Shown: one piece after another, positions 52,345 through 60,053 of the stretch
Layout: every line of letters begins with the position of its first letter
Numbering within the stretch: the first letter of the stretch is position 1
NCBI RefSeq assembly: GCF_012641265.1
Contig: NZ_JABAHZ010000001.1
Span: 682,001-746,000, forward strand
DNA length: 64,000 bases
Reading direction: 5' to 3'
DNA from: Chitinophaga eiseniae
Lineage (GTDB): Bacteria; Bacteroidota; Bacteroidia; Chitinophagales; Chitinophagaceae
Program-made: the position numbers and the translations under genes
Notes under the pieces: model-generated
Database searches by the model: none
Told to the model about the DNA's origin: nothing
What the model saw: only the letters and a program-made list of their open reading frames with translations

Positions 52345-53535
52345 ATGTCATTATACACTACCACGGGAACGGTTACGGTTACCTGTAACAAACGCCTGAC
52401 ACCCTTCCTGGAACAGGAAGTAAAAGAACTGGGATTTACGATAGACGAAACATTTGTGACCGGCGTGCGGTTACAGGCTTCTGTCAATGAGTGTATCCGT
52501 TTAAACCTGCAGCTGCGCTGCGGCAGCCAGGTACTTTATAGCCTGAAACAATTTGAGGCCACCGATGCAGACGATATCTACCAGGCGTTGCACAGCTATC
52601 CCTGGGAAACGATTCTTCCGGCAGATGGTTATTTTTCTATCACCAGCAACGTACAGAATGATACCATCAATAACAGCATGTTTGCCAATCTCCGTGTAAA
52701 AGACGCGGTGGTAGACCGTCTGCGCGCTAAAACAGGGAAACGCCCGTCTACCGGCGCAGAGCTGAGTGGTGCCGTAATTCACCTGTTCTGGAAAAATGAA
52801 AAGGCGGAAGTGTTTGTAGATACCAGCGGCGATTCACTGGCCCGCCATGGTTACCGCAAAATCCCCGGGCGCGCGCCTATGTTGGAAGCCCTTGCAGCAT
52901 CCACTATCCTTGCTACGAAATGGGATCGCAAGAGCCCCTTCATCAACCCGATGTGTGGCTCCGGTACCGTGGCCATAGAAGCCGCACTGATAGCCACTAA
53001 TAGCCGTCCCGGTCTGTTCCGCGACAACTATGCTTTTATGCACCTGCAAGGCTATAACGAAGACGTATACCTGGAAGAGCGGGGCGTCCTGGAAAAACAA
53101 ATTGTAGAAGTGCCCGGCTTACGCATTATTGCCACCGATCTTAGCGATATGGCTATTGTGAATGCACGCAAGAATGCAAAAGCCGCTGGTGTGCAAGATA
53201 TGATTGAATTCAGGGTGTGCGATTTTGCTGCTACAGAAGTGCCTGCCAATGCGGCCGGCGTCGTATACATGAACCCGGAATATGGCCTGCGCCTCGGCGA
53301 AATCGAAGCCCTGGAAGAAACCTATGGCCGCATCGGCGATTTCATGAAACAACGTTGTGGCGGTTACCACGGCTACGTGTTTACCGGCAACCTGGAACTG
53401 GCCAAGAAAATAGGCCTGAAAGCCAAAAGAAGAATCGAATTTTATAATAGTAAAATCGACTGCCGCCTGCTGGAATATGAACTATACGCCGGTACCCGTG
53501 ATGCCAGGAAGCTGGTGGAAGATAAGAATGATTAG
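52345..53535 (+). CDS. THUMP-domain RNA methyltransferase (RlmL-like)
   Basis: The 396-residue protein has an N-terminal ferredoxin-like and THUMP region (about 1-160) and a Rossmann methyltransferase domain with the SAM motif NPMCGSGTVAIEA (201-213) and TDLSDMAIVNARKNA. Motif IV reads NPEYG (310-314) rather than the usual NPPYG. RlmL-type enzymes make m2G in 23S rRNA, but related bacterial enzymes have other targets. It is monocistronic. Confidence 0.9.
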   Translation: MSLYTTTGTVTVTCNKRLTPFLEQEVKELGFTIDETFVTGVRLQASVNECIRLNLQLRCGSQVLYSLKQFEATDADDIYQALHSYPWETILPADGYFSITSNVQNDTINNSMFANLRVKDAVVDRLRAKTGKRPSTGAELSGAVIHLFWKNEKAEVFVDTSGDSLARHGYRKIPGRAPMLEALAASTILATKWDRKSPFINPMCGSGTVAIEAALIATNSRPGLFRDNYAFMHLQGYNEDVYLEERGVLEKQIVEVPGLRIIATDLSDMAIVNARKNAKAAGVQDMIEFRVCDFAATEVPANAAGVVYMNPEYGLRLGEIEALEETYGRIGDFMKQRCGGYHGYVFTGNLELAKKIGLKAKRRIEFYNSKIDCRLLEYELYAGTRDARKLVEDKND

Positions 53536-53561
53536 TAATCCTTACTATATAAATGCAATAT

Positions 53562-53589
53562 AAAAAAGCGCTGCCTTTTACGGCAGCGC
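53562..53589 (-). terminator. Intrinsic terminator of the Lrp gene
   Basis: GCGCTGCC (53568-53575) pairs with GGCAGCGC (53582-53589). On the minus strand it is followed by TTTTTT (53567-53562), a typical rho-independent terminator. Confidence 0.82.
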
Positions 53590-53610
53590 ATATCTACAAA
53601 TGTTTCCGTC

Positions 53611-54084
53611 TTAAATAGCTTCACTCACATTAATAGGCCTGGAAAAACTTTCTTCCAGGGATATAATGGTTTCTGTACGCTCTATCCCCTTGATGTGCTG
53701 GAGATCATCCTGTAAAATTTTGCGCAATTCACCGCTGTCCTTGCAGATGATTTCCGCAAACATACTGTAGGAGCCGGTAGTATAGTTCAGCCTTACGATC
53801 TGCGGAATCTTTAATAGCTGTTTGGCTACGGTTTCATACAGCGAACTTTTCTCCAGGTAAATACCTATAAAGGCCAATACATCATAGCCAATAGCACGCA
53901 GGTTTACCTGTAAACGCGTTCCTTTAATGACCCCCATTTCATGTAACTTCTTAATGCGCACATGAATAGTACCGCCAGATACAAAGAGCTTCTTTCCTAA
54001 TTCAGCGTAGGAAATACTGGCATCGGTTGACATTTCTGAAATGATTTGCAGGTCTAATTTGTCAATATTTAACGGGTGACTCAT
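53611..54084 (-). CDS. Lrp/AsnC-family transcriptional regulator
   Basis: I take ATG 54084 (MSHPLNIDKLDLQIISEM), giving 157 residues. The N-terminal helix-turn-helix (SYAELGKKLFVSGGTIHVRIKKL) is followed by the RAM ligand domain (YDVLAFIGIYLEKSS, VVRLNYTTGSYSMFAEIICKD). Lrp proteins form octamers and respond to amino acids. The gene has its own terminator and an inverted repeat upstream, so it is probably autoregulated. Confidence 0.9.
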   Translation of the reverse strand: MSHPLNIDKLDLQIISEMSTDASISYAELGKKLFVSGGTIHVRIKKLHEMGVIKGTRLQVNLRAIGYDVLAFIGIYLEKSSLYETVAKQLLKIPQIVRLNYTTGSYSMFAEIICKDSGELRKILQDDLQHIKGIERTETIISLEESFSRPINVSEAI

Positions 54085-54097
54085 TTTTGCAACGCGA

Positions 54098-54115
54098 TTT
54101 AGATTTTTTTCTAAA
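54098..54115. promoter_or_regulatory. Candidate Lrp operator
   Basis: TTTAGA (54098-54103) and TCTAAA (54110-54115) form an inverted repeat around six T residues, 14 bases before the Lrp start. The AT-rich form suits an Lrp autoregulatory site. Confidence 0.35.
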
Positions 54116-54162
54116 AATAGGTATTTTTTTGAAATAATCGCAAAAATCATCTGGGCGGAAAT

Positions 54163-54552
54163 TTATTGGCTCCCGGGCGTAAGCAGGAAAGCCGGCCTAC
54201 AGCTACCTTTTACAGTTAAAGTGGCAGTGGCCATCCAGGCTTTTTCAGAATTCCATTGATACAGCTCCCTCCAGGTATGCCATTCTTCTACCAGCGTAAA
54301 GCTTCGCAAACAATAACAGGTATACTGCCATAACCGGCTATGCGCCAGTATCGCCGGCAGTGGGAGCAACAACAATACAGCTGCTATTACGATATCCGCC
54401 AGCCGCTCCTGTAAACCCATATGCCGGACCTGGTTAAAAGGAAATAAGCTAGGCGCACTGGTCGCATGATGATAAATGAGGTGTAGCAACAACATCGGGA
54501 AACCCGTTGTGAGCAGATGGAGAAGAACCTGGAAGGTAGCAGTGGCCAGCAT
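54163..54552 (-). CDS. Probable small membrane protein of unknown function
   Basis: The 129-residue frame has hydrophobic stretches around residues 3-28 and 50-70, a third shorter one, and a polar C-terminal part (WHTWRELYQWNSEKAW). It would be an inner-membrane protein. I recognise no family. It could be a genuine small gene cotranscribed with lrp; the spacing to the lrp start is 78 bp. The start at 54552 is uncertain. Confidence 0.5.
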   Translation of the reverse strand: MLATATFQVLLHLLTTGFPMLLLHLIYHHATSAPSLFPFNQVRHMGLQERLADIVIAAVLLLLPLPAILAHSRLWQYTCYCLRSFTLVEEWHTWRELYQWNSEKAWMATATLTVKGSCRPAFLLTPGSQ

Positions 54553-54763
54553 TTGCAGCGATTTTTATACAAATGTATCCCACACATAAAAGCCAGGAAA
54601 TACGCTACTGGCGGGCTACCACCATTTTACGGCAAAAGCAGGATTATCGCCGGTAAAAGATGAAAGCTCCCGGAACATATGCATTCACCGGCCGGTTAAA
54701 CTTTTCAGGCCGGTAAGTGTTGTCATTATGTAACCCATTAGGTTCCACTAAAACATTACAGCT

Positions 54764-55408
54764 ATGAAATCAATCCTTTTGTCAGCGATGCTTGCTGCAA
54801 TATTACTGTTAGGAGCCTGTGGTACTACGGTGCATATGACCGGTACCTGGAAAGCGCCGGAGGCGCCCTCTTCCGGGTTTCATAACATGGTGGTAGCAGC
54901 GCTCACTTCCAACATGGCTGCCCAGCAAATGGTTGAATCAAGGTTGGCAGAAGCGCTGCAGAAACGCGGAATCGTGGCCGGACGGGGCGCCGACATTTTT
55001 CCGCCTAAATTTGATCCTACCCGTGAAGCCGATAAAACAGCCGCCGGAGAACGAATGAGAGCCGCTGGCTATACTTCCGTACTTACGGTATCATTGGTGA
55101 ATAAAGAGTCTGAAAGAAGATATGTACCGGGTTCTATGGGCTATGCACCTTATCCTGCATTTGGCTACTATGGCCGTTTCTGGGGCTATTATGGTTATAT
55201 GTGGGGCAGCGCTTATTCTCCCGGATATTATACTACCGATAAAACCTATTTCCTGGAAAGCAACCTGTATGATCTAACCCAGGACGGCAAGCTGGTATGG
55301 TCTGGCCAGTCTGAAACATACAATCCCAATAGCCTCGAATCTTTCGCGAAATCGTATGCCACACAGGTATCTACTGCCCTGGAGAATGCCGGGTTGCTGA
55401 AAAGATAA
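54764..55408 (+). CDS. DUF4136-like lipoprotein
   Basis: The 214-residue protein has a lipoprotein signal ending at Cys19 (LLGAC). The mature part opens with a short strand region MTGTWKAPEAPSSGFHNMVVAAL, then an alpha/beta domain and a Tyr/Gly-rich loop (about 130-160, FGYYGRFWGYYGYMWG) before the final strand-helix KTYFLESNLYDLTQDGKLVWSGQSET. This resembles DUF4136 family envelope lipoproteins of unknown function. The Tyr-rich loop may be surface-exposed. Confidence 0.78.
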   Translation: MKSILLSAMLAAILLLGACGTTVHMTGTWKAPEAPSSGFHNMVVAALTSNMAAQQMVESRLAEALQKRGIVAGRGADIFPPKFDPTREADKTAAGERMRAAGYTSVLTVSLVNKESERRYVPGSMGYAPYPAFGYYGRFWGYYGYMWGSAYSPGYYTTDKTYFLESNLYDLTQDGKLVWSGQSETYNPNSLESFAKSYATQVSTALENAGLLKR

Positions 55409-55475
55409 TCAGCGACTATTATCGTAGCAGGTATGATTGCGCGCAACGGAAGCTGGTGAAAACGGATTTATAATT

Positions 55476-55483
55476 TACATTTG
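55476..55483 (+). promoter_or_regulatory. TAnnTTTG -7 element
   Basis: TACATTTG matches the -7 consensus and lies 25 bases before the DUF3820 start at 55509. This favours the later ATG over the open-frame start at 55437. Confidence 0.45.
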
Positions 55484-55508
55484 TCGCATTAATGATAAAC
55501 TGGCCTGT

Positions 55509-55739
55509 ATGGAAATGACCACACCCAACCCGGAGCTGCTGAAACAACTTGTCGTGATGAAGATGCCTTTCGGGAAATATAAAGACGTAGTGCTTTGCGA
55601 CCTCCCCGTTAGCTACCTGGAATGGTTTCAGCGAAAGGGCTTTCCCCAGGGCAAACTGGGCATGCTGCTGGAAACAATGCTGGTTATTAAAATGAACGGG
55701 CTTTCCGCTTTGTTGGACCCGTTGAAGAACAAAAGATAG
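55509..55739 (+). CDS. DUF3820-family protein
   Basis: The 76-residue protein (ATG 55509; an ATG at 55515 is also possible) contains MPFGKYKDVVLCDLPVSYL and WFQRKGFPQGKLGMLLE, the complete DUF3820 signature. Function is unknown; the domain is often linked to exonuclease-like proteins. It is cytosolic and monocistronic, and it ends just before a strong bidirectional terminator. Confidence 0.85.
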   Translation: MEMTTPNPELLKQLVVMKMPFGKYKDVVLCDLPVSYLEWFQRKGFPQGKLGMLLETMLVIKMNGLSALLDPLKNKR

Positions 55740-55769
55740 GGTAGACGTCTACAGACTTACGATATAAGC

Positions 55770-55803
55770 AAAACGGCTGTTTCCAATGAGAAACAGCCGT
55801 TTT
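55770..55803. terminator. Bidirectional intrinsic terminator
   Basis: AAAACGGCTGTTTC (55770-55783) pairs perfectly with GAAACAGCCGTTTT (55790-55803), with T-rich tails on both strands. It separates the DUF3820 gene from the convergent bactofilin gene. Confidence 0.88.
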
Positions 55804-55827
55804 TAATAAAATATGATTGGAGAGATA

Positions 55828-56301
55828 TCAGAACCAACTGGTATTTTGTTCTTCCTCTTCTACTGGTCCGGCTGCATCAGCAGGAGCAGTGACAGTTTGC
55901 GCCACGGCTGCCTCTGCAGGCAGCTCAGAAACAGCTTTAGGAGCCGGCATTACATTTTTGCGGATGGCGCCTTCTACCACAGCACCTTCTTCTATTTCCA
56001 GCACCATGGCATTTACGTCGCCCTTTACCAGGGCTTTATTGCTGATATGTGCTTTGTTGCTGATGTAAACATCGCCATACACTTTTCCTTGTACTACCAG
56101 GTCGGTAGCATATATATGGCCACGAATGCTTGCCGTTTCACTTACCACCAGCTTACCGGTGGTTTTTACATCGCCCCTCACATTACCGTCGATTCGGCCC
56201 GAAACAGAAGCGTCAATGCTGCCGTTGACGGACACGGTTTTAGGAATACGAAAAGCTCCGGGGACAATTATATTTCGGAATAGATGTCTGACACTGATCA
56301 C
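55828..56301 (-). CDS. Bactofilin (polymer-forming cytoskeletal protein)
   Basis: The 157-residue protein has the bactofilin (DUF583) core: repeated short strands with regularly spaced Gly and Val (VNGSIDASVSGRIDGNVRGD, VSETASIRGHI, QGKVYGDVYISNKAHISNKALVKGDV) forming a right-handed beta-helix, about residues 20-110. The C-terminal tail is Pro/Ala/Glu-rich and disordered. Bactofilins polymerise without nucleotide into filaments at membranes. It starts 9 bp after the actin-like gene, so the two filament-forming proteins form one operon. Confidence 0.92.
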   Translation of the reverse strand: MISVRHLFRNIIVPGAFRIPKTVSVNGSIDASVSGRIDGNVRGDVKTTGKLVVSETASIRGHIYATDLVVQGKVYGDVYISNKAHISNKALVKGDVNAMVLEIEEGAVVEGAIRKNVMPAPKAVSELPAEAAVAQTVTAPADAAGPVEEEEQNTSWF

Positions 56302-56310
56302 ACGTACAAA

Positions 56311-57384
56311 TTAGAGGGTGATGGGATTAGGTGTTATAGTAGGAGTATGCTGTAGCTGGTCCTCAAAAGTTGAAATAATAGAACTGGAGTTACCGAGATC
56401 CAGGCCCACACTCCGTTGTGGTTTGTTATCTGAAATTCTTAATGAATTATAAAGATAACCAATACTCATGAGTTTTTCTGGTTCAGGCGCAACTTCTACA
56501 GGAATAAAGTCACGGAACTCTTCTACAAAAGCATCAGTCAGTTCCCGGTAATGGGCGCCGCCGCCCATGAGATAAATTTTCTCACAGGTTTCAAAATCCA
56601 GGTCGGTAAAGTAACTGCGCATCAATGGCGATACTACTTCTTTATAATATTGTGTGAGCACGCCCTTACGCATATCGCGCAGATCTATGCGCTTGCGGTT
56701 GGTGAAGATAGAACCTTTCATAAAGGCATCATCCACCTGGTGCTCATTCTTCATTTCCAGGTAATGTTTCTGGTTGAGCTCACGGGTAAGATTGTTGATC
56801 GCATAACGGATACCGTGAGAACTGAAGCAGGTACGGTGAATCAGCCCATCGCCCGTGGCCATACCACCTTCAATGGTACCAAACCCAAAACTCACTGCGA
56901 TGAAGTTATCGAGCTGTGGTTCATTAATGGTTTTCTTCAAACCAATAATACCACCCACAATTTCAGGGATGACTTCATACTTCTCAATATCAAACATCGC
57001 TTTCTTAAATGAGCCCTTGGTATTGTAAGTTTGGGTATCGTAGTCGATCAGGAAATGTCTTTTACTTAAAAACTGCTCCGCCGCATTTTTGTAGATATTG
57101 TAGGTAGAAAACGGAAAACCAAGAGTCAGGGCTATTGGCTGCTGTACCTTATCGATAGTATTCAACAACGCCGCTTTAAACAATATTTCGTAATCTTCTT
57201 CCGTAGGAGAGGCATTGGTCACCCTGCCCGGATTGATACCGCCTCTCTTCGCGAGATTGCCTACCAGGTACCAGGCTTCATCTTTTTTAATTTTTAATCC
57301 GTTGAGTAAGTCTTTACTTGAGTTTTCGGTGTTTCCAAATGCGGTCTCAAAAACGCTTGGGAAGCTGGTTGTTGATACTTTCAT
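56311..57384 (-). CDS. Actin-like (ParM/StbA-related) ATPase, apparently circularly permuted
   Basis: The 357-residue protein starts at FPSVFETAFG, which in ParM-like proteins follows the first beta-hairpin. Connect-1 is VIPEIVGG (138-145), phosphate-2 AVSFGFGTIEGG (163-174), adenosine YLMGGGAHY (271-279) and connect-2 EKLMSIGYLY (303-312). The phosphate-1 motif VGLDLGNSSS (326-335), normally N-terminal, lies at the C-terminus. An in-frame stop at 57394-57396 excludes a missed N-terminal extension. The usual phosphate-2 aspartate is Ser165. No ParR-like gene or centromere repeat is nearby, and the partner gene is a bactofilin. It may form or regulate filaments; plasmid partition is unlikely. 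Confidence 0.85.
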   Translation of the reverse strand: MKVSTTSFPSVFETAFGNTENSSKDLLNGLKIKKDEAWYLVGNLAKRGGINPGRVTNASPTEEDYEILFKAALLNTIDKVQQPIALTLGFPFSTYNIYKNAAEQFLSKRHFLIDYDTQTYNTKGSFKKAMFDIEKYEVIPEIVGGIIGLKKTINEPQLDNFIAVSFGFGTIEGGMATGDGLIHRTCFSSHGIRYAINNLTRELNQKHYLEMKNEHQVDDAFMKGSIFTNRKRIDLRDMRKGVLTQYYKEVVSPLMRSYFTDLDFETCEKIYLMGGGAHYRELTDAFVEEFRDFIPVEVAPEPEKLMSIGYLYNSLRISDNKPQRSVGLDLGNSSSIISTFEDQLQHTPTITPNPITL

Positions 57385-57396
57385 AGTACTTTGTTA

Positions 57397-57697
57397 ATAA
57401 CGTTGTGGCCGTGACTCTCCCGCAGGAGGGTTTTCATCGGGATTGAAATAGTAATTAAAGATATAAAATATTAGGATAAGGGGGTGACAACCAGTGAATT
57501 TACGATAAATTTAATACAGCATCTCCGAATTTCAAAATACCCGTAGATTTCGTATGTACTGATGACAGTATCATTCCGTGCATCAATGGATACTAAAACC
57601 CGGCTTTTCAACGTTTTTAAGCTGTCCCCATCCCATACCTGTATACTGTATTAAAATGCAGTGATAGCTAAGGTTACCACTACACAAATCTGCTGAT
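57397..57697. other. 300-bp region without a gene
   Basis: I see no convincing gene here. TAAAGATA at 57456-57463 (TATCTTTA on the minus strand) is a one-mismatch -7 element for the actin-like operon. TACTG-ATGA-CAGTA (57557-57570) is a short inverted repeat. A 22-codon frame starting near 57586 has no supporting signals. Confidence 0.4.
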
Positions 57698-58069
57698 ATG
57701 AAACTGCTGCTATGGTTGCCCGTCTTGTTATTACTTTCCTGTCACTCCTCGCAAAAAATCTACCAGGCGCCGGCAGTAGGGGCAGAGGCGCAGTTCGACC
57801 GGGGGCTCCGGCCGGAAAAACATCCCCGTTACCTCTTTGATAAAAAAACAATGAAGGATATGCAACAACGAGGAACGGCATCAGGGTACTCGTCTAAGCG
57901 CAGGAGTTCAGCCCCTACCATTCCGTTGCCGGGTGAAGGCGGACACGGAAAAGACAGCACCAGCGCAATAAAGGACAGTACGGCTGCACCGCTTCGGGCC
58001 GACTCTACCCAGGCACCTGCATTACCCACCGATACTGCCCATCACGGGCAGCCGGGCCATATAAATTGA
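57698..58069 (+). CDS. Small disordered lipoprotein
   Basis: The 123-residue protein has a lipoprotein signal ending at Cys15 (LLLSC). The mature region is rich in Ser, Thr, Pro and charged residues with no clear fold, apart from a short segment HPRYLFDKKTMKDMQQRGTA. It looks like a low-complexity envelope protein of unknown function. It is encoded 64 bp before the M1 peptidase gene on the same strand. Confidence 0.7.
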   Translation: MKLLLWLPVLLLLSCHSSQKIYQAPAVGAEAQFDRGLRPEKHPRYLFDKKTMKDMQQRGTASGYSSKRRSSAPTIPLPGEGGHGKDSTSAIKDSTAAPLRADSTQAPALPTDTAHHGQPGHIN

Positions 58070-58103
58070 TCCGGGGCAGCGGCTCAGTTTCCTGTTTATT
58101 CCC

Positions 58104-58111
58104 TACATTTG
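58104..58111 (+). promoter_or_regulatory. TAnnTTTG -7 element
   Basis: TACATTTG matches the -7 consensus and lies 22 bases before the ATG at 58134 of the M1 peptidase, which suggests the peptidase has its own promoter. Confidence 0.45.
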
Positions 58112-58133
58112 GTGCTACTGCTTTAAATTGTTT

Positions 58134-59990
58134 ATGAGGAAAGTTTTCATTTTTTTACTCCTGGCCGCCACCAGCCAGGTGATAGCGCAAACCCCATTGT
58201 ACATGCCACTTGGATTCAAAAAGGCGTACGACCGGCAAACCCGCAGTCATAGCGGCGCCCCCGGAAGTAAATACTGGCAGAATAAAGCGGGGTACGATAT
58301 ACAGGTCAACTTCGACCCAGCTACCAACCGGGTAGCCGGCACCGAAACAATCCAATATACCAACAACAGCCCGGATACGCTTTACTCCGCTAATTTTAAA
58401 TTGTTTCCCAACCTCTTCCAGAAAGGAGCTGTGAGAAATATGCCCGTGTCGGCAGATGACCTGATGGATGGCGTGGTGATTAAAAATATGAAGATCAATG
58501 GAAAGGATAATCCCGTGATAACGCCCACCAAAGGGACTAACATGCCCGTGAATATCCCGGCACTGTATCCCGGGCAGTCGGTGAAATTTGATCTTGATTT
58601 CTCTTATATCCTGAACGAAAATACCCATATCCGCACAGGTTCCATCGATACCGGCGCCTATTTTATTGCCTATTTCTTTCCACGTGTAGCCGTATACGAT
58701 GATATCAATGGCTGGGATATGATCAGTTATATGGGCATGCTGGAGTTTTATAACGACTTCAGCGATTTCCGTGTAGCCATTACCGTTCCCGGCGCCTACC
58801 AGGTGTGGGCTACCGGCGATCTCAAAAATCCCAGCGAAGTATATGCTGATAAATATGTGCAACGTATTGCTGCCGCCGAAAAGAGCAATGATATTGTAGC
58901 GGTGATAGATACCAGCGATATCCGCGTGGGCAATATCAGCCCTAAACGCAATACCAACACCTGGCGCTTCGAAGCTACCAATGTGCCTGATTTTGCGTTT
59001 GCCCTCAGTAACCACTATTGCTGGAATGCTACCAGCGTTCAGGTAGATGACCAAACCAAACGACGTACCCGCGTTGATGTGGCGTTTAATCCCAATCACG
59101 CCGATTTCTTCGATGTAGTGCGCTATGCCCGCATAACGGTCGATAAAATGAGCCATTACTTTCCCCAATGGCCTTTCCCTTACAACCATGAAACGGTGTT
59201 TAATGGACTCGATCAGATGGAATATCCCATGATGGTAAACGATAATCCGCTCACCGATAAGGCGCAGGCCATTGAACTGACCGACCACGAAGTATTTCAT
59301 ACTATGTTCCCTTTCTATATGGGTACCAACGAAACGCTGTATGCCTGGATGGATGAAGGATGGGCTACCATCGGGGAGTGGATCATTTCACCCTGCATCG
59401 ACAGCACCATTATCGACGATTATGGGATGGCGCCGTATAACTACGTTGCCGGTAAAGCGGCTGATCTGCCCATTATCACGCCTTCTAATCAACTTACGGA
59501 AGCTTATGTAACCAATTCCTATCCCAAGCCGGCACTGGGATACCTGTATGTGAAGGATATGCTGGGTGATAGCCTTTTCCTGAAAGCACTGCATTATTAT
59601 ATTGAACAATGGCACGGAAAACATCCGCAGCCGTACGACTTCTTTAATTGCATGAACACTGGCGCTGGCAGAAATATGAACTGGTTTTGGAAAAGCTGGT
59701 TCTTTGATAATGGATACCCCGACCTGGCCATCGGTAAAGTGTTGCAAAAAGGGAAACAAGGTGTAGTGGAGATAGTATCGAAAGGCACCAAACCTGTGCC
59801 GGTAGATGTGACAGTGCTGCTGGAAGACAATAGTACCCTGAAGCTGCACCGGAGCATTGCCTGTTGGGAAAAGGGGAACAAAACAGTTTCGTTGACATTT
59901 TCTTCTCCCAAAAAAATAAAAAAAGTAACCCTGGGAAGTACCTGGATAGCGGATATCAATAAAGCAGATAACGTGTATGAGCTGAAATAA
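58134..59990 (+). CDS. Exported M1-family metallopeptidase
   Basis: I start at ATG 58134, giving 618 residues with a signal peptide ending near IAQ. The zinc motif HEVFH (385-389) is followed 18 residues later by Glu408, the H-E-x-x-H-x18-E pattern of M1 aminopeptidases. GLDQMEYPMM replaces the classic GxMEN substrate motif. The N-terminal beta-saddle domain and C-terminal extension are present. It probably trims peptides in the periplasm. A perfect 21-bp hairpin follows its stop. Confidence 0.92.
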   Translation: MRKVFIFLLLAATSQVIAQTPLYMPLGFKKAYDRQTRSHSGAPGSKYWQNKAGYDIQVNFDPATNRVAGTETIQYTNNSPDTLYSANFKLFPNLFQKGAVRNMPVSADDLMDGVVIKNMKINGKDNPVITPTKGTNMPVNIPALYPGQSVKFDLDFSYILNENTHIRTGSIDTGAYFIAYFFPRVAVYDDINGWDMISYMGMLEFYNDFSDFRVAITVPGAYQVWATGDLKNPSEVYADKYVQRIAAAEKSNDIVAVIDTSDIRVGNISPKRNTNTWRFEATNVPDFAFALSNHYCWNATSVQVDDQTKRRTRVDVAFNPNHADFFDVVRYARITVDKMSHYFPQWPFPYNHETVFNGLDQMEYPMMVNDNPLTDKAQAIELTDHEVFHTMFPFYMGTNETLYAWMDEGWATIGEWIISPCIDSTIIDDYGMAPYNYVAGKAADLPIITPSNQLTEAYVTNSYPKPALGYLYVKDMLGDSLFLKALHYYIEQWHGKHPQPYDFFNCMNTGAGRNMNWFWKSWFFDNGYPDLAIGKVLQKGKQGVVEIVSKGTKPVPVDVTVLLEDNSTLKLHRSIACWEKGNKTVSLTFSSPKKIKKVTLGSTWIADINKADNVYELK

Positions 59991-59993
59991 TTC

Positions 59994-60043
59994 ATCAACG
60001 GCAAGGGGCCATGGTTTCAACACCATGGCCCCTTGCCGTTGAT
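59994..60043. terminator. 21-bp perfect hairpin between convergent genes
   Basis: The left arm 59994-60014 and the right arm 60023-60043 are perfect reverse complements with loop TTTCAACA. It lies between the M1 peptidase and DUF4249 genes, which converge. No T-tract follows, so it may be a strong hairpin that stops or protects both messages. Confidence 0.75.
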
Positions 60044-60053
60044 AAGCTATCTT

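Noticed and set aside
57585..57653. 22-codon frame MDTKTRLFNVF in the gap after the actin-like gene
   Set aside because: No promoter, ribosome site, hydrophobic pattern or conserved look.
58155..59300. 381-residue open frame antisense to the M1 peptidase gene
   Set aside because: The plus-strand gene has the full zinc motif and signal peptide; the antisense translation looks like a shadow of its codon bias.
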